A DNA stretch of 64,000 nucleotides from Hyalella azteca (lineage: Eukaryota; Arthropoda; Malacostraca; Amphipoda; Hyalellidae): NCBI RefSeq assembly GCF_000764305.2, contig NW_025947730.1, positions 232,064-296,063 of the forward strand. The letters are read 5' to 3'. The translations under genes and the position numbers were made by a program. Position 1 is the first letter of the stretch, and every line of letters begins with the position of its first letter. Shown here one piece after another: positions 33,706 to 47,300 of this stretch. The notes beneath the pieces were generated by a model that had not been told where the DNA came from, did no database searches, and saw only the letters and a program-made list of their open reading frames with translations.

Positions 33706-35397
33706 TAAAGAAGAGGAAGTTCAAAATGACTTGATTCTATAAAATCTGGTTTGACACTATTGAATACTAGGTATTGCATTAGCACTCACTGCCACTCAGT
33801 TAGGCCTAGGTATAGTTCCAAAATATTTTGTCAATTTATGTACGTATGTCATCAGTATATGCCTTTAAAAGTTTGTATCAACAAATTTGTTCTGTATAAA
33901 ATAATGAAGGTGGGGTTTTGTCAGCACTCTCAGCAGCAGTGACATCTTAAAGCAGTGACATTGTTAAATAAAGCAGTGACATCTTGTCCCATTATGCCTG
34001 GCTTGATCATAATGGCAAATCAGAGGTTTCTAGGCTCTTCCTCTAGTTTAATTTTGAGTCTTATAATAACTTTGAGTAGGTCAGTAAAGTATCATGGATA
34101 CCAGCATTATCATAACATAACATTGTGATGTCAGCGCTAAAGAGTAGGCCTGATGTGGCCTGTTGCCAATTCTTGAACTTTTCGTTGCTAGTTCACAGAA
34201 GATCTAAAATTGTGTCATTTGACTGGATCTTTTCAAGACTGACAATAGTTTGAAATAGCTACTAGACTTCCACTGGGACAAGATATTGGTTTAAAATCTT
34301 AGGCAAGTGAGGAAATTAAAAATGACTGTCTAAAAAATCACTGGTTTGCCACTATGAGTATGGACTTGATGGTCTTGACCCATAGAAATATGTCAGTTGT
34401 GTAGTAATTTGTTTACATCATAATATCATCAATATATGTGGTGTGGCCACAATTTCTATTCGATGTTGAGAAAAATGTTGTGTACCAAAATTACAAATGT
34501 GGATGCAAATCTTAAGGACTGCTGTGCAGGATGTAATTGTATCCTGCCTCATGGCCATAAACTGATAAATGCATATACATGTATTGGTGCATTCAGTGCC
34601 ACTACCAGCTCTGCGCTGACATCAGTTGTCAACTGATATGATCGAGATAGTCTTGCATGAACTGTGCTGTCTATTCACCATTGGTTTCAGGAAGCTGAAT
34701 TTGCATGGGAAAATTTCCCAGAAGCCTACATGAGATTTTGTGAATTGTTCCTGTGATCTTGATCATTTGTCTGATGTTACAATTTCTAGTGAAAAAGTTT
34801 GTAAAGTAAAACATTTTAGATATTTACAGAGTGAGAGTCAAATTTTTTCAGATAATTTTGAAATGTTACAGCTACATTGTTCAGTTTTACCAAAAATTAG
34901 ATTAGAAATAATTAGTTGTGAAAAACATTTTTTTTTCAAGCAACCTATTGATTATTTGGACCTACAAGTTTATCCATTTTATGGCTGTGAAAAATGAGTC
35001 AGTTTCCTTGAATAAATTTGTCAAGCCTTGAATCTATCTTATCCAGCCAGGATGACCAGCTCATCAAGTAAATGATCTTTGATTTGATCTGAGTTATGTT
35101 CCTTGTCCATATGGAATTAGTTGAAATTTGAAGACCTCTTACTAAGCTCTAGAAGATGCATATTTTTGGAAAATGTTCCGATGCAGATCAGGTTCTGTGG
35201 CTCCCTTTTCAATCAATTTCAATTTTCAACTGATGAAAATTGAATTCTGTTTGACCCTCAAGTATGAGATGAAATATTATCAATTGTACAAAATGACTTT
35301 TCTTGATCATCCTCTTTATACCTTAAAGCTGATAACTTCCATTTCACAACTTTGCCATGAAAATTACATCCCATTCATGGAATTCTGATTTTTCAGG
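33706..35397. other. AT-rich upstream region of HYOU1
   Basis: No coding or repeat feature was recognised. It should contain the HYOU1 promoter and perhaps a noncoding first exon, since TTTTTCAG precedes the start codon directly. No intact ER-stress element (CCAAT-N9-CCACG) was noticed. Confidence 0.4.
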
Positions 35398-38300
35398 ATG
35401 TTTGGCATCTGGAGATTAGCAGTGCTATGTACGGCAGCTGTGCTGTTTATGCTGAGCGGCTGTCATGGCCTTACTGTCATGAGTGTGGACTTTGGCTCTG
35501 AGTTCATGAAAGTGGCTGTTGTGGCAGTAAGTGAATTGATTCATTATTTTTATTCAAGTTAGTAATTTTGTACATGTCTACAAGCATCTAATTATGACTA
35601 GAGTCTCAAGTGAGGATGGACTTACTTCTCCTATGTTTAAATTACCTAATTGCATTATGGCCACTACATAGGTAGCCTATGTGTAGTAAGAAGGCTTGTA
35701 AATTAATATCATTTTATTTGAATGGAGACTATTAATATTAATCACACTCAATTCTTAAAAATCAATTTTGAGATTAATGACTTGTCTGTGATGTAGTAAG
35801 CGTTTTGTTTGAATTCATTTGGTTTGAGTAATATGTATTGGATTTATGATTTGAGCTGTAAAGTGATAATATAAAATTGAAAATTCCCATAATTCCTTAG
35901 ACAAATATTCATTTGAAATACACTAGTGTCAAATTGATTGGTCTGGTCTTTATTATTGTAATGTTGAAACTTTTTCTGATGGAAGTGATATTCTTTTTGG
36001 CCTTGAATATCTAGTTTTCTGTTGGCCAAACATATGATGGATACTCTTATTCACTTTTATACCTTGTTTCAACAATCAGTTAGATATCTGATCTGCTGTG
36101 CAGCCAGGAGTGCCAATGGAGATAGCTTTAAACAAGGAGAGCAAGCGCAAGACTCCTGTTGCGATTGCCTTCAGGGATGGAGAGAGAACCTTCGGAGATG
36201 ATGCTATCACAGCTGGGATGAGGTGAGAACCTTTAGAGACAATGCCATCACAGATTCACAGCTGACATCAGGTGAACAACTTAGGAGACATCGACATGAC
36301 AGCTTTCATGATGTGAGGACCTTTAGGGGGATGATGCCATCTCTGTTGGCATAAGGTGAGTAGTACCTTTGGATATGCTGCCATCACAGCTGGCAATGCT
36401 GACATGAATTGAAGACCTGTGGAGACAATGCCATCACAGCTGACCTGAGGTGAGGACCTTTGTAGACGATGACATGATATTGTCACCACCTGGTTGGTAC
36501 GGTACTATATTGGTCAACATTAATATTGCCACAGGTTGACATCTAGCATATTAGCAAACATTATTGCCAGAGGTCACCATCTAGCGTATTTATGAACATT
36601 GTTATTGCCACAGGTCGCCATTTAGCGTATTTATGAACATTATTATTGCCACAGGTCGCCATTTAGCGTATTTATGAACATTATTATTGCCACAGGTCGC
36701 CATCTAGCGTATTTATGAACATTATTATTGCCACAGGTCGCCATCTAGCGTATTTATGAACATCCTGCACCTGCTGGGCAAGCCTGTGACTCACCCCATA
36801 GTGGAGGCCTACATAGCCGCCCACCCTCAATACACCATCTCCCCCCACCCTGTGCGGGAGACTGTCGTCTTCAAGATATCTGAGTGAGTCATGCTTAATT
36901 GTTAAGAATTGCTGTGTTGCAATGAGTGAAATAGTTTCCATCTATGCATACGTTCTTATGCACATTCAAATTTTGGTATTACAGTAGACTTGTGTTAGAT
37001 TGCTGGTAGTTATGCCTGGTGGACGGCTGGTAGTTATGCCTGGTGGACTGCTGGTAGTTATGCCTGGTGGACTGCTGGTAGTTATGCCTGGTGGACTGCT
37101 GGTAGTTATGCCCTGGTGGACTGCTGGTAGTTATGCCCTGGTGGACTGCTGGTAGTTATGCCCTGGTGGACTGCTGGTAGATTCGTCCCTTAAAGTAAAA
37201 AGGGAAGGCACATGAAATATCTGAAATTGCGTGCTTTCCTTGAACTTAGCTTCTATTTTTCTAACAAACTAATGTAATATTGCTGTCTAATGTATTTATT
37301 TATTAAGGTTTTGCATTGCCCTCTCTGTAATACCGAGATTACTCTCATAAATTCATTGCATGAAGCCTGCAGACTTGTATTCCTTGTGTCCCGCATGTCC
37401 TGCTGGTGAGACATATCCTTCACGTCCCTCACATGGCCACCTCCTGTGCAGAGAGCTAAGCCTGACTGTAGAGGAACTGGTGGCACAGCTGCTGAAGGAG
37501 GCGCAGGCGCAGGCGTCGGCACACACAGGGCAGCAGGTGAAGGACCTCGTCATCACCGTGCCTGCCTTCTTCAACCAGGCCGAGCGCCGCGCCCTCCTGG
37601 AGGCTGCACAAATTGCCGGACTGAAGGTGCGAGCATCATCCATTGTTGCTTAAATAAATCGCATTAACTTATGATTAACAATAATCTATTTCTTTTGGAG
37701 GCTTGAGGAGCTTGAGGCTGCTTGAATAGCTACATCCAAGCATTACCTTTCAGAAGTATGATGACCTCAAATTTGCCATAAATTCAGCACGGATCTTCCA
37801 CTGCACGCTTCTCTACTTTTTAACTGTGACGAAAATAAATATTTGTTGATAATTAAAGCTCATCTTTGCAGGTCCAAGATTGACCAACGAGATCAGTTTT
37901 CATCAATCAATCTTTGCTTCCATCAGCAATTGTTTTTTTTTTCAATCTCAGGTATACTAATCTCTTGTTGATCAACGCTAATCTCGTGCCCTGACCAGGT
38001 GTTGTCGCTGATATCCAACAACGCGGCGGTGGCGCTGAACTACGGCATGTTCCGCCGCAAGGAGATCAATGCCACGGCGCAGTACCTCATGTTCTATGAC
38101 ATGGGCGCCTCCCAGACCACGGCGTCCCTAGTGGCTTTCCAGACCGTCAAGACCAAGGATAAGGGCTACAGCGAAACCAACCCACAGCTCACGGTGCTGG
38201 GTGTGGGGTGAGTGACTGCAATGTAAACAAGTTAAAGAACTATACAAATATTTTGAGGCTAAAGCTGAATATAGAAGTGCTAGTATGACACAAGTTCTTG

Positions 38301-41300
38301 TGAGCCTGACATTTCATATTGAAGTTTCCATATGTTAATGATAGTTACGAGGTTTTGTGATGCATTAGAATTTGATTATAATTTACTATGACCTGGCATG
38401 CAGATTTGACCGGACCCTGGGTGGCCACGAGATGCAGCTGCGGCTGAGGGACTTCCTGGCGCGCAAGTTCGACGACATGAAGAAGACGTCGACGAGCGTC
38501 TTCAGCAACCCCCGCGCCATGAGCAAACTTAATAAGGAGGCCGCCAGACTCAAGCATGTCTTGTCCGCCAACACCGAGCACATCAGCCAGGTGGGTGGTG
38601 GGGTGGAGGCCAGGTGGGTGGTGGGGTGTAGGCCAGGTGGGTGGTGGGGTGTTGTTGTTGTTGTGGTTCCCCGGTCTCACTTTTACAAGAGACCCCCCTC
38701 GCGCAAGTACGACACCACCGACAGGGGGACGCTCCAGAGCTGTAGGGCCGAGGTTATGTGGTGGTGTTGTCTGAGGTCCTGCCAGAGCGGACATTCCAGG
38801 AGAATGTGAGTGATAGTGTCGGGAGCTCTCTGGCAGGATGGGCAGGTGTCTGTGTCTGCTTGGCCTATTCTGTTTGCGTATGTTTGTAGTGAAGGGTGGT
38901 GGCCGCAGCGCAGCCTGGCTAGGTGTACTCTCTCCAGTCTAGAGAGCTGTGTTTCTGTGCTGCTTATGTCGGGTGGTGCCGTGGTGGGAGTTTGTATGTT
39001 GGTGCTAGTGTTTCTTTGTTTTTGCCGAATTTGGTACCGCCTAGGGCCCGAAGTGAGTTGAGTCTGATGTTTGCGTTGTTCACTATGTTGTTGATGTGAG
39101 GGCCGAATGTCATGGAGGTGTTGTAAGTGACCCCTAATATTTTTGTTTCGTGTGTGTGCGGGATCGGGTTGTTGTTTAATGTGATGTTTGGTCTGTATTG
39201 GTGCTCCTTTGTGTGGCTGGTCATTAATTAATGTGTTTGTGGATTTACTAGGAGCAACCTTGAGTCTGTTCAGTGTGAGCCATTGTGATAGAGTGTTGAG
39301 ATATGTTTGTGCTTGTTGAGTACATATGTCTGCGGATGGGTGAGTGGATGTTATTGTGACGTCATCTGCATAGGAGGCAATGTGGATGTTTGGAGGTGGT
39401 TCGAGTATGTCGTGCATGTATAGATTGAAGAGTGAGGGTGATAGGACGGAGTTTATGCTTTGTGATGCCATCGTTTATGCTTTGTGTGAGGTTTGTGAGT
39501 AGTGTTGTAGTCGAGTGGTGAGGTCTGAATCCGTGTTGTGTTGGAGAAAGTGTAATGTGCGGAGTGGCTGTGTTCAGTATGAGGCGCTCTATGACTTTTG
39601 ATGGTGTACAGAGGAGTGTGATTGGTCTGTATGAGGCGGCCTCAGTGGGTGGTTTGTTGGGTTTGAGAAGTGTGATTATTTTGCCAATTTTCCAGATGTA
39701 TGGTATTTTGGAGGGTGAGTAGGAGAAGTTGGCAATGTTTGTAAGTGTCGTGATTCCGTGTGGGCCAAGGTGTTTAAGGTGTAAGTTTGTAATGTTGTCG
39801 GGCCCAGCGGCGGAAGAGTTTTTAATTTGTTGTATGACCCTTTTGGTGTCGTTTGTAGTGTCTAGGGTAGCTGTTGAGTCTAGTGGAAATTGTTGTTTGC
39901 GTCTTATGATGCGTCTGTCTTCTTTGTATGTGGGTAACCTACTTATGTTTGCGTAGTGTTGTATTAGGATGTTTGCTTGTGCTTGTCTGGTGGGGATGTT
40001 GTCTGTATTGGTGGTGATTGCTGCGTGGGTGTGTTCTTGTTTGCTGTTTGAGTTGTGTAAGCTGCGTATTGTTCTGTATAGATGTGTGATGTTGGATTTG
40101 TAGTCCAGTGTATCCAGGAACTCGAGCCAGGCCCGTTGCTGTTGCTCTGTGATTTTGTTCTGAATTTGTGCATATAGTTCCTGGATTTCTCGAGTAGTGC
40201 TTGGTGAGTGAGGGGTGGGTGTTTGTCTGCGATTGTTGTGCAGATGGCCAGGTGGGTGGTGGGGTGTAGGCCAGGTGGGTGGTGGGGTGTAGGCCAGGTG
40301 GGTGGTGGGGTGTAGGCCAGGTGGGTGGTGGGGTGTCAGCCACAACTCAATAATTGATCAGCAGAAGTGCTTGCTGCACCGTTCAAATTTTGCTCAAAGG
40401 CTGAAGATGTGCTGGTGAACTATGAGCTACGTGCGTGAACCTTGCACGCACTGACTTGAACATTCACCACGTAACGATGCCTATAACACGCAGGTGGAGA
40501 ACGTGATGGAGGACGTGGACCTGCGGGTGCTGGTGACGCGGCAGGAGTTTGAGGACCTCATAAAGGACCTGGTGGCGCGGTCTTCTCAGCCCCTGCATGA
40601 CGCCCTTGCTGCTGCTGGGGTGGACATGTCCGTGGTGGAGCAGCTGGTGCTGGTGGGCGGCTCCACCAGAGTGCCGGCTGTGCAGGAACATCTCCAGGTC
40701 TTCTATACATGTTTACTGCCTTCTGTACATGTTTGCTGCCTTCTATACATGTTTACTGCCTTCTGTACATGTTTACTGCCTTCTGTACATGTTTACTGCC
40801 TTCTGTACATGTTTACTGCCTTCTATACATGTTTACTGCCTTCTATACATTTGTACTGCCTTCTATACATTTGTACTGCCTTCTATACATGTTTATTGCC
40901 TTCTATACCGGTACGTGTTTACTGCCTTCTATACATGTGTGCTGCCGTCTATATTTGTTTGCTGCTCTTGTTGTTCTGTGTGCACTTGATTAGGAATGAA
41001 GTTATTTTCTTACGTTTTTTTTTTATTTTATGGAAATTTACTTTATCGATGTTGACCGTACATTATGGGTTTTATCGCTCGATCGTCAATGGCTTTAATT
41101 CTGTCAGATTGGTGCCAAAGTGGCTTACGAGGCGCGTGACTAGGTTCTCATATGAATAGGTTACGGCAAAAATAAAGCGAGAGGGTTGTAGTGAAACACT
41201 GGTACATTTCATATTAAATTGGGAAATTTAAATTCAAATCTTACGTTAACTAACAAAAATTTCTAGTATATGAAAAAGAAAATCCGAACACATTCAAATA

Positions 41301-44300
41301 CAGGAACTATCAGCTAGCATTCCCTAAAATTCACTATTTGCCAGAAAAGTTGATCCGTTACAGTTCCGTTGAGTAGACAACAGTTGTAAACGACCGTAAC
41401 TCGCGCACACGTTTACGGTCGTATGTTCAGCGACCGTACCGCAGTTGTAGCCGCGCGTTTGCAGCCGTATTCCAAGTGACCGTACTGCAGATGTAGCCGT
41501 GTGTAGATCCCCGCGGTCGCTTTTTCTTCATAACCGTCGTGTCTCGTTGATATAGATGCTTCACGGTCAGTCTGGCCGTAGGTTTCTTGTAACGACCGTA
41601 CTTCGGAATAGTGGTGTTCGTCTTCATAGTCGATGATATTTCTCCCAGCTCGCTGCCGTACTGTTGTTGATTCGTACCGTTTCTTCTGTGCTGATGACCG
41701 TACATATACAATATAATTCTGCGGCCGTGCTCAAAACTTGAATCTTCATGATTGCTGTCGTTATATCGTTGAATGTCGTGTTGTCTATCACGTTGTATCT
41801 CGGCTAAATCTCAATCGGAGCAATGAACGTTGACCATACAAATTAATAAGCGAAGCTAGGCCGTTACTTGTATTTTTTCTTAAGTTATTATATCTTAGTC
41901 GTGCTGGTATGAACGACTCGACGTTTCGCGCGGCCGTTACTTAACGACCTTCCGCCCTAAAGGCCGAAGCCGTTGCGGAGATAGCTACAGACCGTACTGA
42001 CGAGACCACTGTAGCACCAACCCTTGGCTTCAATTTTAAGGTCCTTTTATACGCTGGTGTCGCCCACAGTTGCGCCTATTCCCTAGAAGGGACGCCGCGA
42101 CAGTTTTGACTTTTGAAATCTGCAAGGGTCAGCCGTTTGGTGCCCTCGCCATTCTACCATAAATAAAACCACGGTCTCGAGAACAATAGCACCTTATACG
42201 AGCTTTCCACAGTTCAACCCAAATTTCTATAGCCTTATCACACTTCACAACACAGCTATTTTCAATATTATAGCATAAAATAGTCAGAATTACCTACGCT
42301 TTATTCACACTTATCTTCAAATAAAGTAATAACTGGAGCGCAGAACTACTAACTTATTGAGAAAAAAAATTGAAACTTGATGTGTAATGGTGACATATGC
42401 AAGTCGAACATGTATTTTATTTCTTAGCATTGACTAACATATTGTTATTGGTTCTTCCAATAACCCAAACATATTGTTTGGGTTATTGGTTAACTCTCGG
42501 GTGTAGGTGAACTTACATTATGTATGACTTCAAAATTTACTCAACCCTTCGCGCCACGCGTATCAGTTTTTTTAACGTATAATGGCATGTATCAATATTC
42601 AGGGGTTGTTATGATTGTGCAATTTTATAATATTTCTACGTTATAGATGCATTATGATTGTACTATTGTAACACTAGAGACATTATAATTGTACTATTAT
42701 TGCACTAGAGATGTGCGTGAGACTTGGCCAAATGGCGATGCACTTATTGCTCTTGTGTTGGTCATCCTGATCTGGTTGGGCTCGGCAAAAGTGCAGATCA
42801 GTGTACGGCCGCTCTATGCTGGTGCTGTGAGAAAGAAAGTGTGTTATTTTATGGATAATAATATGTAACATTAAATTGTTCTGAAGTGGCCAGTGAAGCT
42901 TGAGCTGAACAAATGGTGTTATGCAGAGCGTGTGGGGACGCGAGTTGTCCCGCAACATCAACGCTGACGAGGCAGCGGCGCTGGGCGCCGTGTACAGGGC
43001 GGCTGACATGGGGCAGGGCTTCAAGGTGAAGACCTTCCACGTCAGAGAGACCAACCTCTACCCCATCGAGGTGATGACACGTCTTCTTCGTCACGCTGTC
43101 ATGTCCTTGATATGATCTCTTGATATAATTAAAATAATTGTAATATGGTTACAGCAACTTGTTTGGGATTGACGTAACATCCTAAGGGTATGAAGAGTTT
43201 ATTATAAGCTATATATATATTTGAGCTACATAGCGGAAACGTACGCCCCAGGGGGTTTGCAGTTTTAGTTAGTGTCTAGCCCCTTCTTTCTCGTTGGTGG
43301 AATTCATTTAAAACCCTAGGAGGTTGGCAGGAGGACTTGATTTTAATCTACAGATGGATACAGGTGGAGTTTATTCTTGGCGTTTTAGGAGTTTGCCGTT
43401 TTAGGTGGAGTTTTAGTTGGTTCGCAGGTGGAGTTCATTTAAACCCCCAGGTGGTTTGCAGGTGGAGTTTGACCGGGAGGTGGAGCAGGAGGACGGCACC
43501 TCCACACAGAAGGTGGTGCGGCGGTCGCTGTTCGCCGTGGGCAACGCCTTCCCCCAGAAGAAGGTGATGACGTTCAATAAGAATGTCGCTGACTTCGAGT
43601 ACAGAGTCAACTATGGCGCCGACCTCATGACCACTGCCAGGCTCAGGTGACCGGCTCTGCAATTCTCTTGTTAATGATGATTAAATAAGACGCTGCGTGA
43701 ACTTACTGCACGAGTAATTTTAGGAAGAAGAAATTTTGGAAGAACTTGTCACCTAATGCACATAAAAATATAATAATTGCTATACCGTGTGGTATCACTG
43801 ATCACTATCTGTGTGACGCCTGAAATTATATTATAGCGTTATAATGGATTGATATGGTACTTGGTTACTAGTGTGATATGTTGACGGTATAATGGACCAA
43901 GGCAGCACTAGTGGTTACTAGTTGATACGTTGACGTTATAATGGACTAAGACAGCACTTGAGTGGTTACTAGTGTGATATATGACGTTATAACCTACTAA
44001 GACAGCACTTGAGTTACTAATGTGTAACGTATGCATGTGCAGACAACAGTTCGGCAGCGTAACGCCAGCGCTGCGTCGGGCGCAGGTGACGGGCGTGACG
44101 AGCGTCTACGAGGAACACGTGACGCGCGGCGGCGCTGAGTTCAAGGGTGAGACCTATGGTGGCAGCTGAGAGGTATAACGGCCCCCCTCCTAACGCTGGT
44201 GTCATGCCTCACAACTGCCCCTGCCTTCGATATCATGCTTCAAATCTACCCCCGCCTCACGCCTCACATCAACTTCATGCCTCACATACCCCGCAGGTAT

Positions 44301-47300
44301 CAAGGCCCACTTCCACCTAGACGGGTCAGGGCTGCTGCAAGTGGGGGAGGTGGAGCTCGTAGTGGAGCGCAACGTGACGGTCGAGGTCCCCAAGAGCAAG
44401 ACGGACGAGGAGAGCGCCTTCTCCAAACTCGGCTCAACCCTCACCAAACTGTTCAGTGCGTGGCGGCCATCTTGTGTCATGAATTAATGTGTTCTTGTGT
44501 GATGAATGCGTGTCTTCTTGTGTGATAATGCGTGTCTTCTTGTGTGATGAATGCGTGTCTTCTTGTGTGATGAATGCGTCAAGTGGCATGAGGCTGAGCT
44601 TTACCAGTTACTGAGCCGTAGCAGTTAGTAAGAAGCTCTGAGCAGTAACAGTTTCAGAGCAGCAGCAGTCACTGAGCACTAACTGAGCAGTCACTAAGTA
44701 GCAGCAGCAGCAGCACTCACTAAGCCGTATGCATGTGCAGGCGGGGATGAAGAGGCTGCTGAGAACGCCACTGCTACGGAGGATGCTGCCGCGGACGCCC
44801 CTAAAGACAACGCCACCCAGCCAGGTCCTTGTTCTGCTCTGCTCTCTGGGAGGAATTGCTGCACAAAGCAACAAATTTCCACTTGTTAATGCCGAAAAAA
44901 TATCACTATTATTTAGATTGATTACCTAGTGCTACAATTTGGAAGATACTTCCTATCTAATGTATATTTATTCATATATTGGTAATTTTCTAATGGTAAC
45001 TTAGCTGTTTTATTGGGGCCAAGGCAGAAAGAGAAGTGCAGAACTTGTTACTCGCCCTTTCGCCATAATTTTTATGTATTTTTACTAGGTTGAAATTCTT
45101 TATTTCATCTCGCATGTTATTCTTGTATCGTGGCAGCAAGATCGTAGTTTGGGCTGTAAGGTGAAACTGTGGGTGACTTTAAAAGATTTCTAGAATGCCT
45201 GGCTACTTGCTATAATTAAATGAGGATTAATGGCAATTACGCACATGAATGCCTTGTAGTTTCAAATATTATTATGGTTACATGATAATATAATGAATCA
45301 TCCATGACGACATGTATTCCGTGCAGAGTCGGCTCCCCAGGTTCAGGTTGTGACAGAGAAGCTGTTCCTGAACTGCAGCGTTGATGTGCTGGACCTGCCG
45401 CTGCTGGAGGGCGACCTGCTTTCTGAATCCCTTAACAAGTAAGCTCAGTCAAGTAATTGCCATTAAATAATAGCGTGATAGGCAAGCGTAACTATCTACT
45501 GTAGGCAAGCGTAACTAGTTACTATATGCAAGCATAATTATAAGATAGAATATGATGAGATTAGAAAATGGTATATCATTACAAGAGATCATGAGATGGA
45601 TCTTAATGTTGCGAGCTTATGGCAGGCTGTCAGCACTGAACGAGGTAGCGACGGCTCGAGAGAAGCGCGAGGCAGCGCGCAACAGCCTCGAAACACTCAT
45701 CCTGGACGTGCGAGACCGCATGAGTCAACAGGCCTACCTCGACGCGTCACTCTTCGACACCCAGCAGCTGCTGGCGACCACCTGTGATACAGTGCGTGGT
45801 GTGGGGGTGTGGGATGCTGGGGTGTGATGTGTTCGTGTGTGGGGTGTCGAGGGCGTGGGGTGCTGCACGAGTCAACTGGCTTACCTGGACGCCTCCTAGC
45901 TCGACACCCAGCACACGCTGGCGACCACCTGTAATGCTGTGAGGGTGTTCTGACAATATTAACAGTTCTCAAGTTGGTACTTATCTCAATGTTGAAGTCC
46001 TAACTCATTCTTTCGAAGACATAATTTTTCCTGGCAACTCACAGATCATTTCAATTTGATCAATCAATTTGATCAATGATCAATTGATCAATCAAATTTC
46101 AATCTTGGGTAGCTGGGGTTGCTAAAGGCTGCTTCAAGCTGCTCTTCCAGCAATTTGCACAAGTTCTGGCCGTCTGAGACGATGACATCTTTATCGTGCT
46201 AAGTCCCCATCGCTTTTTGAAGACACTCACTGGTTACTCGTTCCTCAGCTTCCAATTATTGCTATTGAGCTCGAGTCCAGCAAGATGCATTCAAGTACCT
46301 AGAGACCGTGACGCTTGATTGCAACTTAACTAAAAAAACAGCTGTTTCAAGGAGGGTTCTGTGTTACATACTTGGGAGTTGTCGTTGATCTATGTTGCAT
46401 GTGGACGAGTGTGTGCCTCATGAATGTTTTTTGTACTACAGATGGAAGAGTGGCTGTACGACGAAGGCTTCAACGCGGAGGCCAAGGATTACTCCTCCAG
46501 AATATCGGAGTTGGAGACGATATTTGCGCCGGTGCAGCGTCGAGTGGAGGAGCACCAGCAACGCCCCCAGGCTCTACAGGCAAGGCTTGCTGCTGTGGCA
46601 GCAGTGCTGCTCTCTGCTGCTGCTTTAGCTGCACTACGACGACCTGAAATGCTGTTGCGACCCTGGCATATGTTGCAGCAGTCTACGATGTCGCATATGT
46701 TGCAAAGCCGTATTCTAGAATTCGTTCAAACGAATTGTGTTCTTATATTCCTGTGGCGATGTGTTCTCTGTGTGGTAGGTTTGTGTGGCTTGATGTGGAT
46801 GTGTGTGCGGTGGGTGGTGATGGGTGGAGCATATGGGTGTGTAAGGGCTGGTGTGCTGAGAGGGTGGAGATGGTGGGGCGGCAAGGGGAGCAGAGCCTTG
46901 CGATGGGGAGCTAGAGGCAGGGGACGCAGGCTAGGGGAATCTCCTATACAAAGGGTCCCATATTCTTAAGGCGTCACTATTTATATAAGCTTGTGAATGT
47001 AGTAATGCTATTCGTTGTACATAGCGACGTAGTATGTATGTTTACCATTTTATGTTATCTTCTGGTGTCATTTGGTATTCGAAATTATCCTATAAATTTT
47101 ATGTGCTTCTGACATGTGGGATATTTTGCATCTGCTCTCAAAGTTTTATTCGGTAGTTTTGCAAATAATTATGCATGTACACGCTCACACTTTTCGTTCG
47201 AGGTAAGATTAACTGAATTAACTGGTTCAGAAATGATGTCGGAACTGAATTTTCTTGTTATACCTGTTATTGGTTTACAATGCGGGTGAAAAATGGAGTT

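Noticed and set aside
36268..36489. Open frame in HYOU1 intron 2, minus strand.
   Set aside because: Falls wholly on donor-derived repeats; no motif.
38683..40345. Functional reverse-transcriptase gene inside HYOU1.
   Set aside because: The first catalytic Asp block is deleted, two frameshifts are present and the 5' end is missing.
46442..46969. Read-through of HYOU1 exon 15 into a 181-residue frame.
   Set aside because: Homology stops at the CAG/GCAAGG site. The extension is low complexity, and exon 16 resumes the family sequence at 48851.
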